Shown here one piece after another: positions 1 through 7,195 of a DNA stretch of 10,389 nt; position 1 is the stretch's first letter; every line of letters begins with the position of its first letter. Origin of the DNA: an uncultured Methanobrevibacter sp. (lineage in GTDB: Archaea; Methanobacteriota; Methanobacteria; Methanobacteriales; Methanobacteriaceae); contig CAJOMK010000065.1 in assembly GCA_905235495.1 (NCBI GenBank), positions 1 to 10,389 of the forward strand, written 5' to 3'. A program made the position numbers and the translations under genes. The notes beneath the pieces are model-generated. The model saw only the letters and a list, made by a program, of their open reading frames with translations. It was not told the DNA's origin and ran no database searches.

Positions 1-405
1 ACTGATGAGGCATTAAGAATAAGGGAAACAAAATCCGATGAAAAACACAAGCTATTCATAACTTACAAGGGTCCAAAGATAGATAAAAAAAGCAAGACCA
101 GGCAAGAAGTGGAAATGGAAATTGAAGATGCGGATAAATGCAGCAAAATATTTGAATTTTTAGGATTGAAAGAAGTGAGAACTGTCATTAAAGACAGAGA
201 ATATTACCAATTTGAAAACTATGAAATAAGCCTAGACAATATCCATGGCTTGAATCCATATATGGAAATAGAAATCAGTTTAGATGATGGTTCAGACTAT
301 AGCAAGGCACAGAAAAGTATATTTGAATTATTTGAAAGATTAGGAATTACCGATGGCTTTGAAAGAACTTCTTATTTGGAATTATTGGAAGAGTTAGACA
401 AATAG
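1..405 (+). CDS. cyaB: Class IV (CYTH-domain) adenylate cyclase-like protein, 3' part, start lies before the window
   Basis: The open frame runs from base 1 to the TAG at 403-405, giving 134 residues without the N-terminus. An ATG at 109 is internal, because conserved CYTH sequence continues upstream of it. Visible landmarks, counted from the first codon, are ALRIR (4-8), YKGP (22-25), TRQEVEMEI (33-41), DREYY (65-69), a GLNPYMEIEI stretch (83-92) and the ending SYLELL (124-129). This ordered set of Arg, Lys and Glu strands forms the triphosphate-binding tunnel of CYTH enzymes, and SYLEL near the C-terminus is typical of the archaeal CyaB-like group (usual length about 180). The N-terminal ExExK signature would lie outside the window. 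Family members include class IV adenylate cyclases and thiamine triphosphatase-like phosphohydrolases. In archaea the true substrate is unsettled, so cyclase is a family name rather than a demonstrated activity. Confidence 0.85.
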   Translation, partial: TDEALRIRETKSDEKHKLFITYKGPKIDKKSKTRQEVEMEIEDADKCSKIFEFLGLKEVRTVIKDREYYQFENYEISLDNIHGLNPYMEIEISLDDGSDYSKAQKSIFELFERLGITDGFERTSYLELLEELDK

Positions 406-543
406 CTATTTAAATTAATAACAAATATCATTGATTTAAATCCGATAGAATTAGAAAAATATAAAAAAGTTTATAAAAAAGAAATACAAAACTTAAAATT
501 ACTACACTATTAAACTTAAACTAAAGAAAAGCAAACTAAAAAC

Positions 544-552
544 TATAAAAAA
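544..552 (+). promoter_or_regulatory. Candidate TATA box for aksA
   Basis: TATAAAAAA is preceded by an A-rich stretch that could serve as a BRE. A start site about 25 bases downstream would fall near 571 and leave a leader of about 20 bases carrying the GAGGAG site at 583-588. Other TATA-like strings near 459-467 and 470-478 are possible but would give much longer leaders. In DNA this AT-rich the call is weak. Confidence 0.3.
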
Positions 553-591
553 CTATGCTTTTTAAACATAAGACAAAGAGTTGAGGAGAAC

Positions 592-1770
592 ATGCAGTAT
601 TATACAAGTCCTTTCAACAAGGAAGAGGAATTTAAATTCCCAAAAAATATTACTATTTATGATACAACTTTAAGAGATGGAGAACAAACTCCTGGAGTCT
701 GTTTTTCACCAGAAGACAAATTAGAAATAGCTAGAAAGCTTGATCAATTAAGAATTCATCAAATTGAAGCAGGATTCCCAATCGTCTCAGACAGAGAAAC
801 AAACGCAGTTAAAACAATAGCCAATGAAGGATTGGATGCTGAAATCATTTGTTTGACAAGAACCAAAAAAGGAGACATTGACAGAGCTCTTGACTGTGAT
901 GTTGATGGAATCATCACATTTATGGGAACTTCTGATATTCATTTGGAACATAAGATGCATATCAAAAGACATGAAGCTTTAAACATTTGTATGAAATCTA
1001 TTGAATACGCTAAAGATCATGGCTTGTTTGTAGCATTTTCAGCAGAAGACTCTACAAGAACCGATTTGGACTTTTTGAAAAGAGTCTATTCCAAAGCAGA
1101 AAGTTATGGTGCAGACAGAGTGCATATTGCAGATACCGTTGGAGCTATCACTCCACAAGGAATTACCTTCCTAATCAAAGAACTTAAAAAGGTAACTAAT
1201 GTGGAAATAGCTATGCACTGTCACAACGACTTTGGTTTAGCTGTAATCAATTCCATTTATGGATTATTAGCTGGAGGAAGCGCTGTTTCAACTACCGTTA
1301 ATGGTATTGGAGAAAGAGCAGGAAACGCTTCCCTTGAAGAGCTTATAATGTCATTGAAATTATTGTATGGTAAGGACTTAGGATTCAAGACCAAATACAT
1401 TCAAGAATTATCTGAATTGATATCATCAAAAACTGGTTTGGAAATTCCATACAATAAGCCTATTGTCGGTAAAAATGTATTCAGACATGAATCTGGAATC
1501 CATGTGGATGCAGTTATCGAAGAGCCTCTTACCTATGAACCATATTTACCTGAACTTGTAGGTCAAAGAAGACAATTGGTTTTAGGAAAACATTCAGGTT
1601 GCAGAGCTGTCAAAGCAAAACTTGATGAATGTGGTTTTAAAGTAACCAATGACCAACTTTGCCAAATCGTAAAGAAAGTCAAAGAAAGTAGAGAAGAAGG
1701 AAAATACATCGACGATGATGTATTCAAAGACATTGTAAGAAGCATTGATTCTAATTATGTTGATTTATAA
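592..1770 (+). CDS. aksA: Methanogen homocitrate synthase AksA
   Basis: This protein condenses acetyl-CoA with 2-oxoglutarate to (R)-homocitrate. In methanogens it repeats the step on longer 2-oxoacids, making the carbon chain of the 7-mercaptoheptanoyl group of coenzyme B. The 392 residues form one DRE-TIM barrel plus a short C-terminal part: DTTLRDGEQTPG (24-35), HCHNDFG (209-215) and GIGERAGNA (238-246). Expected metal ligands are D25, H209 and H211. HESGIHVDAV follows at 299-308. The roughly 120-residue LeuA regulatory domain is absent, and length and N-terminal sequence fit AksA better than 2-isopropylmalate synthase (about 500 residues) or citramalate synthase. The start is set by GAGGAG at 583-588, three bases before ATG. 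Downstream hacA encodes the next enzyme of the pathway. I recall the same gene pair in Methanothermobacter. The main alternative is another acyltransferase of the LeuA/CimA family. Confidence 0.9.
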   Translation: MQYYTSPFNKEEEFKFPKNITIYDTTLRDGEQTPGVCFSPEDKLEIARKLDQLRIHQIEAGFPIVSDRETNAVKTIANEGLDAEIICLTRTKKGDIDRALDCDVDGIITFMGTSDIHLEHKMHIKRHEALNICMKSIEYAKDHGLFVAFSAEDSTRTDLDFLKRVYSKAESYGADRVHIADTVGAITPQGITFLIKELKKVTNVEIAMHCHNDFGLAVINSIYGLLAGGSAVSTTVNGIGERAGNASLEELIMSLKLLYGKDLGFKTKYIQELSELISSKTGLEIPYNKPIVGKNVFRHESGIHVDAVIEEPLTYEPYLPELVGQRRQLVLGKHSGCRAVKAKLDECGFKVTNDQLCQIVKKVKESREEGKYIDDDVFKDIVRSIDSNYVDL

Positions 1771-1783
1771 AATAATCAACATA

Positions 1784-1808
1784 TTCTTTTTTTATTTTAA
1801 ATTTTATT
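1784..1808 (+). terminator. T-rich terminator after aksA
   Basis: A run of T-rich sequence begins 14 bases after the aksA stop codon, including seven consecutive T at 1787-1793. Archaeal terminators are commonly plain oligo-T tracts without a hairpin, and none is seen here. Together with TATA-like elements further on, it suggests hacA can be transcribed separately from aksA. Confidence 0.45.
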
Positions 1809-1847
1809 CATGACATATTAATTACGCTATCTTTAACCATCTTGATT

Positions 1848-1873
1848 AAACTAATTTTTTAAACTAATTTTTT
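1848..1873. repeat. Perfect 13-bp tandem duplication
   Basis: The unit AAACTAATTTTTT occurs twice head to tail (1848-1860 and 1861-1873) in the aksA-hacA spacer. It is a variant of the ACTAWTTTW-like motif seen in other spacers of this window. No function is evident; replication slippage is the simplest explanation. Confidence 0.75.
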
Positions 1874-1895
1874 AAAATTTAAAGAAAATGAAATT

Positions 1896-1916
1896 TTTAT
1901 AAATAAATTTATAAAT
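1896..1916 (+). promoter_or_regulatory. Two TATA-like elements upstream of hacA
   Basis: TTTATAAAT occurs at 1896-1904 and again at 1908-1916. Either could be the TATA box of hacA, giving a leader of roughly 50-65 bases before the TTG start. Spacing of the two copies (12 bases) could also allow alternative start sites. Background AT content makes this a weak call. Confidence 0.35.
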
Positions 1917-1988
1917 CTAATGAATTAAATTATAAAAATAGATATACAATTAAATTAAAGATATTGATTAAATTTCAGGAGATTAAAT

Positions 1989-3242
1989 TTGAATATTTCA
2001 GAAAAAATATTATCTGTGAAGGCAGGACATGAAGTTACACCTGGAGAAATAATCGAAATTGATGTTGATTTGGCTATGTCACATGATGGAACTTCTCCAT
2101 CTGCAATCAAAACCTTTGAAAAAATAAGCGATAAGGTCTGGGACAATGAAAAGATAGTCATTGTTTTCGATCATAACATACCTGCAAACACCATAGGATC
2201 CGCAGAGTTTCAAAAGGTAGCTAGAAACTTCATTAAAACCCAGGGAATTAAAAATCATTACATTCATGGTGAGGGAATCTGTCATCAAGTGCTTCCTGAA
2301 AAAGGACATGTCGAGCCTGGAAAGGTTATAGTAGGAGCAGATTCACATACTTGCACATATGGTGCATTCGGTGCATTTTCCACTGGAATGGGTGCTACAG
2401 ACTTGGCTATGGTCTATGCTACAGGTAAAACATGGTTTATGGTTCCGGAAGCTTTCAAAATAGAGGTTGAAGGAAATCTAAGCCCCGGAATTACTTCAAA
2501 AGATTTGATTTTAAACATCATTGGAGAAATTGGAATAGCTGGTGCAACATATAAGACTGCAGAGTTCTGTGGTGAGACAATAGACAATTTGGATGTTGAA
2601 AGCAGAATGACCACGACAAACATGGCAATAGAGATGGGTGCTAAAAACGGAATAATGAAACCTAATGAAGCAACCATCAAATATGTCTGCGAAAGAACCG
2701 GAAAAACCAAAGACCAATTGAATATCTTTGAATCAGACAAGGATGCAGCATATGAAAAGGAATTCCTATTTGATGTAAATGATATGGAAGCCCAAATAGC
2801 TTGTCCAAACGATGTGGACAATGTTAAGCCTTTATCACAGGTAGCTGGAACCCACATTGACCAAGGATTCATTGGTTCCTGTACAAATGGAAGACTATCC
2901 GACCTTGCACAAGCAGCAGCTGTACTTGAAGGAAAACAGGTTCATGAAGATGTAAGATTGATCATCATTCCAGCATCTAAGGAAATCTATCAAAATGCAA
3001 TGGATTTAGGATACATAAAAACATTCCTTGATGCTGGAGCAATTGTTTCCAATCCAGGTTGCGGACCATGCTTAGGTGGACATATGGGAGTATTGTCTGA
3101 AGGTGAAACAAGCATTTCCTCTACAAACAGAAACTTCAAGGGAAGGATGGGAGATCCAAATTCCTCAGTCTACTTGGCTAATGCAGGAGTGGTAGCAGCA
3201 TCTGCAATTTCAGGATTCATTGAAAACCCTGATGATTTATAA
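1989..3242 (+). CDS. hacA: Methanogen homoaconitase, large (catalytic) subunit
   Basis: This large subunit of a heterodimeric [4Fe-4S] hydro-lyase isomerises homocitrate to homoisocitrate, and longer homologues, in coenzyme B side-chain synthesis. The 417 residues fit the LeuC/HacA family. SHDGTSP is at 31-37, where isopropylmalate isomerases usually have HD-I-T-GP. GADSHTCTYGAFGAF is at 116-130 and STGMGATDLA at 131-140. The cluster ligands are C298 (GSCTNGR, 296-302) plus C358 and C361 (GCGPC, 357-361), and STNRNFKGRMG is at 378-388. The start is TTG, supported by AGGAGAT at 1977-1983 and by MNISEKILS matching the usual N-terminus. It directly follows aksA, which favours homoaconitase over isopropylmalate isomerase. 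The small subunit, needed for substrate choice, is not in this window. The main alternative is LeuC. Confidence 0.87.
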   Translation: MNISEKILSVKAGHEVTPGEIIEIDVDLAMSHDGTSPSAIKTFEKISDKVWDNEKIVIVFDHNIPANTIGSAEFQKVARNFIKTQGIKNHYIHGEGICHQVLPEKGHVEPGKVIVGADSHTCTYGAFGAFSTGMGATDLAMVYATGKTWFMVPEAFKIEVEGNLSPGITSKDLILNIIGEIGIAGATYKTAEFCGETIDNLDVESRMTTTNMAIEMGAKNGIMKPNEATIKYVCERTGKTKDQLNIFESDKDAAYEKEFLFDVNDMEAQIACPNDVDNVKPLSQVAGTHIDQGFIGSCTNGRLSDLAQAAAVLEGKQVHEDVRLIIIPASKEIYQNAMDLGYIKTFLDAGAIVSNPGCGPCLGGHMGVLSEGETSISSTNRNFKGRMGDPNSSVYLANAGVVAASAISGFIENPDDL

Positions 3243-3244
3243 GT

Positions 3245-3275
3245 TTATAATTTTTTAACTTCATTAAATTTTTTT
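3245..3275 (+). terminator. T-rich terminator region after hacA
   Basis: Two T runs (3251-3256 and 3269-3275) follow the hacA stop codon within 35 bases. They fit archaeal oligo-T termination. A near-duplicate of the AAATTTTTTTAAATTA block at 3266-3281 recurs at 3295-3309. Confidence 0.4.
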
Positions 3276-3358
3276 AAATTAAACCAAAGGCTTTAAATTT
3301 TTTAAATTAGGGATTTATTAAAATTTAAACACTAATAAACAACACGGAGATTTAAATT

Positions 3359-3925
3359 ATGTCAAAACTTAGTGACAATGACATCAATGTAAGATTGATT
3401 GAAAAAATCAATCAAGTCGAAGAGAACTACGTAAAAAACTTCTCAAACACACAGAAAATTCTGATGACCACTGATGGGTCAATAACAGCAATTTTAGATG
3501 TGCTTTATGGAAAAATTGCTTTAAAAACTTTAGAACAACATTTTAAGGAAGCAACTGAAGAAAGTGCAAGCCTTGTAAATGTTGATGTAGGGGATGAAGT
3601 AAACTATAGAGAAATTGTAATGCATAAGGATGAGCAACCTTTAATCTATGCAGTTTCCTATATTCCATTGAAAAGATTGACTAAAGAAATGAAAGATGAT
3701 TTGGTTAGGGCAGATATTCCAATCGGAAGAATCCTGAAAAAATATAATGCTGAAACCAGAAGGGAGATAAACATTATTCAAATAGAAAAGCCAAGCGACA
3801 AACTTAAAGAGCTTTACAATACTGAAGAAGACTTCTTGACAAGAGATTACACCATCATAATGAATGGTGAAATCTTAATGTGGATTAAGGAATTCTTCCC
3901 AGTGAATTATTTTACTGAAATTTAA
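3359..3925 (+). CDS. Chorismate pyruvate-lyase family protein (DUF98 type)
   Basis: The 188-residue protein resembles the archaeal DUF98 branch of the chorismate lyase fold, which removes pyruvate from chorismate to give 4-hydroxybenzoate. Visible family features are NYREIVM (82-88), PLIYAVSYIPLKRL (94-107), IPIGRIL (120-126) and EFFPVNYF (178-185). R84 and the IGRIL segment are in positions where chorismate lyases bind the substrate carboxylates. A mostly helical N-terminal 60 residues precede the domain. The ATG start is set by GGAGAT at 3346-3351, seven bases upstream. There is no signal peptide or membrane segment, so it should be cytosolic. As I recall, methanogen homologues have been tied to supplying 4-hydroxybenzoate for the aryl part of methanopterin. 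That would fit neighbours devoted to methanogen cofactors, but the activity is inferred here. It could also be a non-enzymatic ligand-binding UTRA/chorismate-lyase-fold protein. Confidence 0.7.
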   Translation: MSKLSDNDINVRLIEKINQVEENYVKNFSNTQKILMTTDGSITAILDVLYGKIALKTLEQHFKEATEESASLVNVDVGDEVNYREIVMHKDEQPLIYAVSYIPLKRLTKEMKDDLVRADIPIGRILKKYNAETRREINIIQIEKPSDKLKELYNTEEDFLTRDYTIIMNGEILMWIKEFFPVNYFTEI

Positions 3926-4077
3926 ATCTTATGATTTAGATTTTTAAAGGAAAAATTAATGTATAGTTTACCAAACATGAAAAATAGTTCTCAAATGCTC
4001 TTTTTCATAAAAGAAATATACAAATAAGCTTAATATTAAAAAACATGCAATGAAAAAAGATTGATTTAAAAAATACA

Positions 4078-4083
4078 AGGTGG
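4078..4083 (+). promoter_or_regulatory. Ribosome binding site that decides the fen start
   Basis: AGGTGG lies five bases before the ATG at 4089. The same AGGTGG arrangement precedes the thiF-like gene at 9171-9176. An in-frame GTG at 4080 sits inside this site, so it cannot be the start that the site serves. Confidence 0.75.
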
Positions 4084-4088
4084 ATAAT

Positions 4089-5075
4089 ATGGGAGTAAAA
4101 TTCAAAGACATAGTTTCTCCAGAGGAAATTAGTCTGAAAGATTTAGAAGGTAGAACTATTGCAATTGATGCATACAATACAATTTATCAATTTTTATCAG
4201 GTATTCGTCAAAGGGACGGAAGTCCTTTAATGAATCAGAATGGAAATGTCACCTCTCATTTAAGCGGAATCCTTTATAGAACCGCATCCATAGTTGATAA
4301 GGGAATCAAGCCAGTGTATGTCTTTGATGGAGAAAGTCACGAACACAAGGCAAAGACCCTTGAACAAAGAAGAGCAATTAAGGAAGAGGCAATGGAAAAA
4401 TGGAGGGAAGCTAAAGCTGCTGGAAACATTGAAGAAGCAAGAAAATTTGCTATAAGAACTTCCAGAATGTCTCCTTATATCCTTGAATCATCTAAAGAAC
4501 TCCTCGACTATATGGGAATTCCATATGTGCAAGCCATTGGAGAAGGTGAAGCTCAAGGAACATATATGGTAGAACAGGGAAATGCTTGGGCAGTTGCTTC
4601 ACAAGACTATGATTGTTTGCTCTTTGGTGCTCCCCGTATTATTAGAAACCTTACATTAAGTGGAGGATTATCCAATCTGGAATATTTGGAACTTGAAAAA
4701 GTTTTAGAGGAATTGGAATTGTCAAGAGAGCAATTGATTGATGTGGCATTAATGGTTGGAACCGACTTCAATGAAGGAATTCATGGAGTAGGTGCAAAAA
4801 CCGGACTTAAACTAATCAGAAACAATAGCTTAGAAGACGTTTTGGTTCAGAAAGGAATTACCGATGTGGAAGTGGAACCTGATGAACTTAGGGACATTTT
4901 CCTAAAGCATGAAGTCAATACAGATTATGAAATCAAATTCAAAAGTGCAAAAAAAGATAAGCTCATTGAATTCATGTGTGAAGAGCATGGATTCTCTGAA
5001 AGCAGAGTTTTGAATGTTACAGATAAACTGAAAAAATTAAGTTCAACACAAAAAAGCTTAGAGGATTGGTTCTAA
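4089..5075 (+). CDS. fen: Flap endonuclease 1 (FEN1/Rad2 family)
   Basis: FEN1 cuts 5' flaps at junctions made during lagging-strand maturation and long-patch base excision repair. The 328 residues begin MGVKFKDIV, the invariant FEN1 N-terminus whose glycine sits at the active site. This, with the AGGTGG site at 4078-4083, rules out the in-frame GTG at 4080. The acidic metal ligands are all present: D27, D80, E152, E154, D173, D175 and D226 (VGTDFN). The helical arch region is about 84-130, with its basic residues. A helix-two-turn-helix DNA-binding segment, GIHGVGAKTGLKLI, is at 230-243. The last eight residues, QKSLEDWF, form a PCNA-interacting box that tethers the enzyme to the sliding clamp. 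Length matches archaeal FEN1 (about 325-340). I recall fen lying near aksA and hacA in Methanothermobacter too. Confidence 0.97.
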   Translation: MGVKFKDIVSPEEISLKDLEGRTIAIDAYNTIYQFLSGIRQRDGSPLMNQNGNVTSHLSGILYRTASIVDKGIKPVYVFDGESHEHKAKTLEQRRAIKEEAMEKWREAKAAGNIEEARKFAIRTSRMSPYILESSKELLDYMGIPYVQAIGEGEAQGTYMVEQGNAWAVASQDYDCLLFGAPRIIRNLTLSGGLSNLEYLELEKVLEELELSREQLIDVALMVGTDFNEGIHGVGAKTGLKLIRNNSLEDVLVQKGITDVEVEPDELRDIFLKHEVNTDYEIKFKSAKKDKLIEFMCEEHGFSESRVLNVTDKLKKLSSTQKSLEDWF

Positions 5076-5099
5076 ACCAATCATATTTTTTATTTTTTT
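5064..5099 (+). terminator. Hairpin plus T-run terminator overlapping the fen stop codon
   Basis: GATTGGTT (5064-5071) and AACCAATC (5075-5082) form a perfect 8-bp stem with a CTA loop. The TAA stop of fen lies in the loop and the first base of the 3' arm. Two T runs follow at 5086-5091 and 5093-5099. It looks like a bacterial intrinsic terminator, an uncommon form in this AT-rich archaeal setting. Read on the minus strand, a six-T run (5050-5055) lies nine bases past the hairpin, so it might also stop transcription from the convergent DUF2119 gene. Confidence 0.6.
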
Positions 5100-5124
5100 A
5101 GTTAATCTTTTAAAACAAGTTTTC

Positions 5125-5169
5125 ACTAATTTTACTAATTTAACTAATTTAACTATTTTTACTATTTTT
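5125..5169. repeat. Five tandem copies of a 9-bp repeat (ACTAWTTTW)
   Basis: Units start at 5125, 5134, 5143, 5152 and 5161. They read ACTAATTTT, ACTAATTTA, ACTAATTTA, ACTATTTTT and ACTATTTTT, with no slippage between them. The array fills the space between the fen terminator and the DUF2119 stop codon, and its last copy reaches into that stop codon. Related units occur in other spacers of this window. Confidence 0.85.
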
Positions 5170-5833
5170 AATATCTAGGAAAGTTCAATCCATAAATTAT
5201 TTTTACATATTTAAAGGCAAGATCGGCCTGTTTCTTATAATCCTTTAAAACTCTTTTTTCAAAGTCATCCCTATTTCTGCTTAGGGTAATCAATCTTAAA
5301 AAGTACATGTATTCTTCAACAGAGGCATCATAACTGAACTCATATTTCTCATATAATTCCTCATCACTAAGCTTTAGGTCATCCCCTCTGAAAGTTGGAA
5401 ACTCTAAAGTTTGGCAAATGTCCGCTTTAGTGAAATGATTGCGCCTTATGAGTGGAGAGACTGAACTGCACAATACATACTGGCCGCAATCTATCAATGG
5501 AGGAATCCCTTGACTGTCAAGTCTATCCATACTTGTCAATTTCTTGAAATGCCTGATGTTATAGGAATGAAGCTCTGTATAAAAATCAGGCTTATAATAA
5601 TTAATCAGATCCAATATTTTCTTTCCTTGTTCTGACTGGTAGAATTCCTTATGAATTGTGGAAACATATGGAGTCCTGTCAAAATTATAAATATAAATTT
5701 GCCCTTTAGAAAAATCCTCCCTACTTAGAAGCTTGATTAAAGGAAGAACATGCTTGCCTTCATCTCCATGAACTCCTCCAATGAACAGTTTTGTAGGACC
5801 TTCCCCATTATCAATATAGCGAAAATAAGACAT
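5168..5833 (-). CDS. DUF2119 family protein, possible M14-like zinc hydrolase
   Basis: The 221-residue protein matches what I know of DUF2119, an uncharacterised family of methanogens. The sequence carries a plausible zinc carboxypeptidase/aspartoacylase (M14) signature: GGVHGDEG (19-26) gives H22 and E25, ELH (87-89) gives H89 as third zinc ligand, and E144 in LEFP could be the catalytic base. N50 and R53 in YNFDR lie where M14 enzymes have substrate-binding Asn/Arg residues. This would predict an amidase or deacylase acting on a small carboxylated substrate, which is inference. There is no signal peptide or membrane segment. The start ATG is the first in frame, with only a weak TGAT upstream as ribosome site. 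It is convergent with fen and lies downstream of ahcY on the same strand, 180 bases away and apparently with its own promoter. Confidence 0.75.
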   Translation of the reverse strand: MSYFRYIDNGEGPTKLFIGGVHGDEGKHVLPLIKLLSREDFSKGQIYIYNFDRTPYVSTIHKEFYQSEQGKKILDLINYYKPDFYTELHSYNIRHFKKLTSMDRLDSQGIPPLIDCGQYVLCSSVSPLIRRNHFTKADICQTLEFPTFRGDDLKLSDEELYEKYEFSYDASVEEYMYFLRLITLSRNRDDFEKRVLKDYKKQADLAFKYVKIIYGLNFPRY

Positions 5834-5851
5834 GATATCAATTCATAATTA

Positions 5852-5919
5852 AATTTAAAAAATAAAAATCAATTAAATAAAAAAATAAAACTATTTAATT
5901 CAATAATAAAAAAATTGGA
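5852..5919 (-). terminator. T-rich terminator region downstream of ahcY (minus strand)
   Basis: On the minus strand this stretch contains several T runs of five to seven bases, lying 95-160 bases past the ahcY stop. It is also the upstream region of the DUF2119 gene, so termination and a promoter for that gene share the 180-base spacer. A TATA-like ATTATATCTT is read on minus near 5931-5940. Confidence 0.35.
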
Positions 5920-6013
5920 ATGAAAATTAAGATATAATAATTAAATTAAATCAAAAGAAAATAAATTCAATAAAATCAAAGTACAATAATTAGATGAAAA
6001 AGATTAAAGAGAA

Positions 6014-7195
6014 TTAGGTTCCTTCTCTCCAATCAGATAAGTAATCTTTTTGACGTTCAGATAAATCGTCAATTTCAATGCCCATAGCCTTAAGTTTTAA
6101 TCTTGCCACATCATCATCAATTGAATCAGGAGCCTTTTCAACACCTAAAGTCAAGTCATTTTCAACAATGTATTTTGCAGATAAGGCTTGAACTACAAAA
6201 CTCATATCCATAATCTCAGCAGGATGCCCTTGACCACGAGCTGCTGCAAGGTTTACAAGTCTTCCATCTGCAAGCAAGTAGATTTTTCTGCCGTCTTTCA
6301 TAGTAAACATTTCAATACTTTCTCTTACTTCCTCTACACTAGTAGATTGAGCTTCAAGGTCTTGTCTGTTGATTTCCACATTGAAATGTCCAGAGTTAGA
6401 TAACATACATCCATCTTTCATGTATTTGAAGTCATCTCCGTGGATAATGTCAATATTACCGGTGACAGTTACAACAAGGTCAGCGATTTTTACAGCTTCT
6501 CTGATTTTCATAACTCTGTAACCATCCATTCTTGCTTCAAGTGCTCTAATTGGGTCAACTTCAGTTACGATGACATTTGCACCGAGACCAGCTGCTCTTG
6601 ATGCAACTCCACGACCACACCATCCGTAACCACAGACAACAACATTCTTACCTGCAATCAACATATTGGTAGTTCCCATGATTGCATCCAAAGAGGATTG
6701 GCCGGTTCCGTAACGGTTGTCAAATAAGTATTTGGTATAAGCATCATTTACAGCAATAACTGGGAATTTAAGTGCACCATCAGCATTCATAGCTTCCAAT
6801 CTGTGAACACCAGTTGTTGTTTCTTCACAAGCACCTTTGATGTTTGCCAAGAGTTCAGGACGTTTTTCATGGAGGTACATAATCATATCTGCACCGTCAT
6901 CAATGATGACATCAGGCTTGTGGGACAATACATCGTCAATAGCTTCGTAGTATTCTTCATCAGTTTGTTCTCTCCAACCGTAGATGTTCAATCCAAGAGC
7001 AGCTGCACCAGCTGCTGCATCATCATGGGTTGAAAGAGGATTACAACCGGTCATAGCTACTTCAGCACCACCTGCTTGTAAAGTCAAACCTAAATTGACA
7101 GTTTTAGGTTCTAAGTGTAAACATGATCCAATGATAATTCCCTCAAAAGGTTTTTCTTCTTCAAATTGTTTTTTGATATGTTCAAGAACAGGCAT
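6014..7195 (-). CDS. ahcY: S-adenosylhomocysteine / S-inosylhomocysteine hydrolase, N-terminus disrupted
   Basis: This NAD-dependent enzyme splits the by-product of SAM-dependent methylation into homocysteine and a nucleoside. The Methanocaldococcus homologue MJ1388 is reported to prefer S-inosylhomocysteine. The 393 residues show LEPKT (28-32), CNPLSTHDD (51-59), DDGAD (99-103), EETTTG (124-129), K143 and the DNRYGTG loop (159-165). The NAD fold is GYGWCGRG (189-196), followed by SGHFNVEI (268-275), GHP (323-325) and the usual ending DWREGT. Family members are about 415-420 long. Here the ATG at 7195 (MPVLEHI) is internal, has no ribosome site, and conserved sequence continues in frame upstream to 7238, where there is no standard start codon. 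The expected first residues (MSNVKD) appear in another frame from 7253. The gene may be a recent pseudogene, make an N-truncated enzyme, or contain an assembly error. Confidence 0.9.
   Translation of the reverse strand: MPVLEHIKKQFEEEKPFEGIIIGSCLHLEPKTVNLGLTLQAGGAEVAMTGCNPLSTHDDAAAGAAALGLNIYGWREQTDEEYYEAIDDVLSHKPDVIIDDGADMIMYLHEKRPELLANIKGACEETTTGVHRLEAMNADGALKFPVIAVNDAYTKYLFDNRYGTGQSSLDAIMGTTNMLIAGKNVVVCGYGWCGRGVASRAAGLGANVIVTEVDPIRALEARMDGYRVMKIREAVKIADLVVTVTGNIDIIHGDDFKYMKDGCMLSNSGHFNVEINRQDLEAQSTSVEEVRESIEMFTMKDGRKIYLLADGRLVNLAAARGQGHPAEIMDMSFVVQALSAKYIVENDLTLGVEKAPDSIDDDVARLKLKAMGIEIDDLSERQKDYLSDWREGT

Noticed and set aside
109..405. CDS starting at the ATG at 109
   Set aside because: Conserved CYTH residues continue in frame from base 1, so the real start is before the window.
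400..411. Palindrome AAATAGCTATTT over the stop codon of the first gene, as a terminator
   Set aside because: The stem would be short with little G-C and no T run follows closely, unlike the hairpin at the end of fen.
1848..1873. CRISPR-like or attachment-site repeat
   Set aside because: The copies are short, directly adjacent and without spacers; no integrase or cas gene is present.
2414..2872. 152-residue open frame on the minus strand inside hacA
   Set aside because: It is antisense to a clearly conserved enzyme and lacks a ribosome site; it follows from the codon pattern of hacA.
3959..4027. 22-codon open frame with a weak AGG upstream, in the spacer before fen
   Set aside because: Low-complexity codons, no recognisable protein, and such short frames are common by chance in AT-rich spacers.
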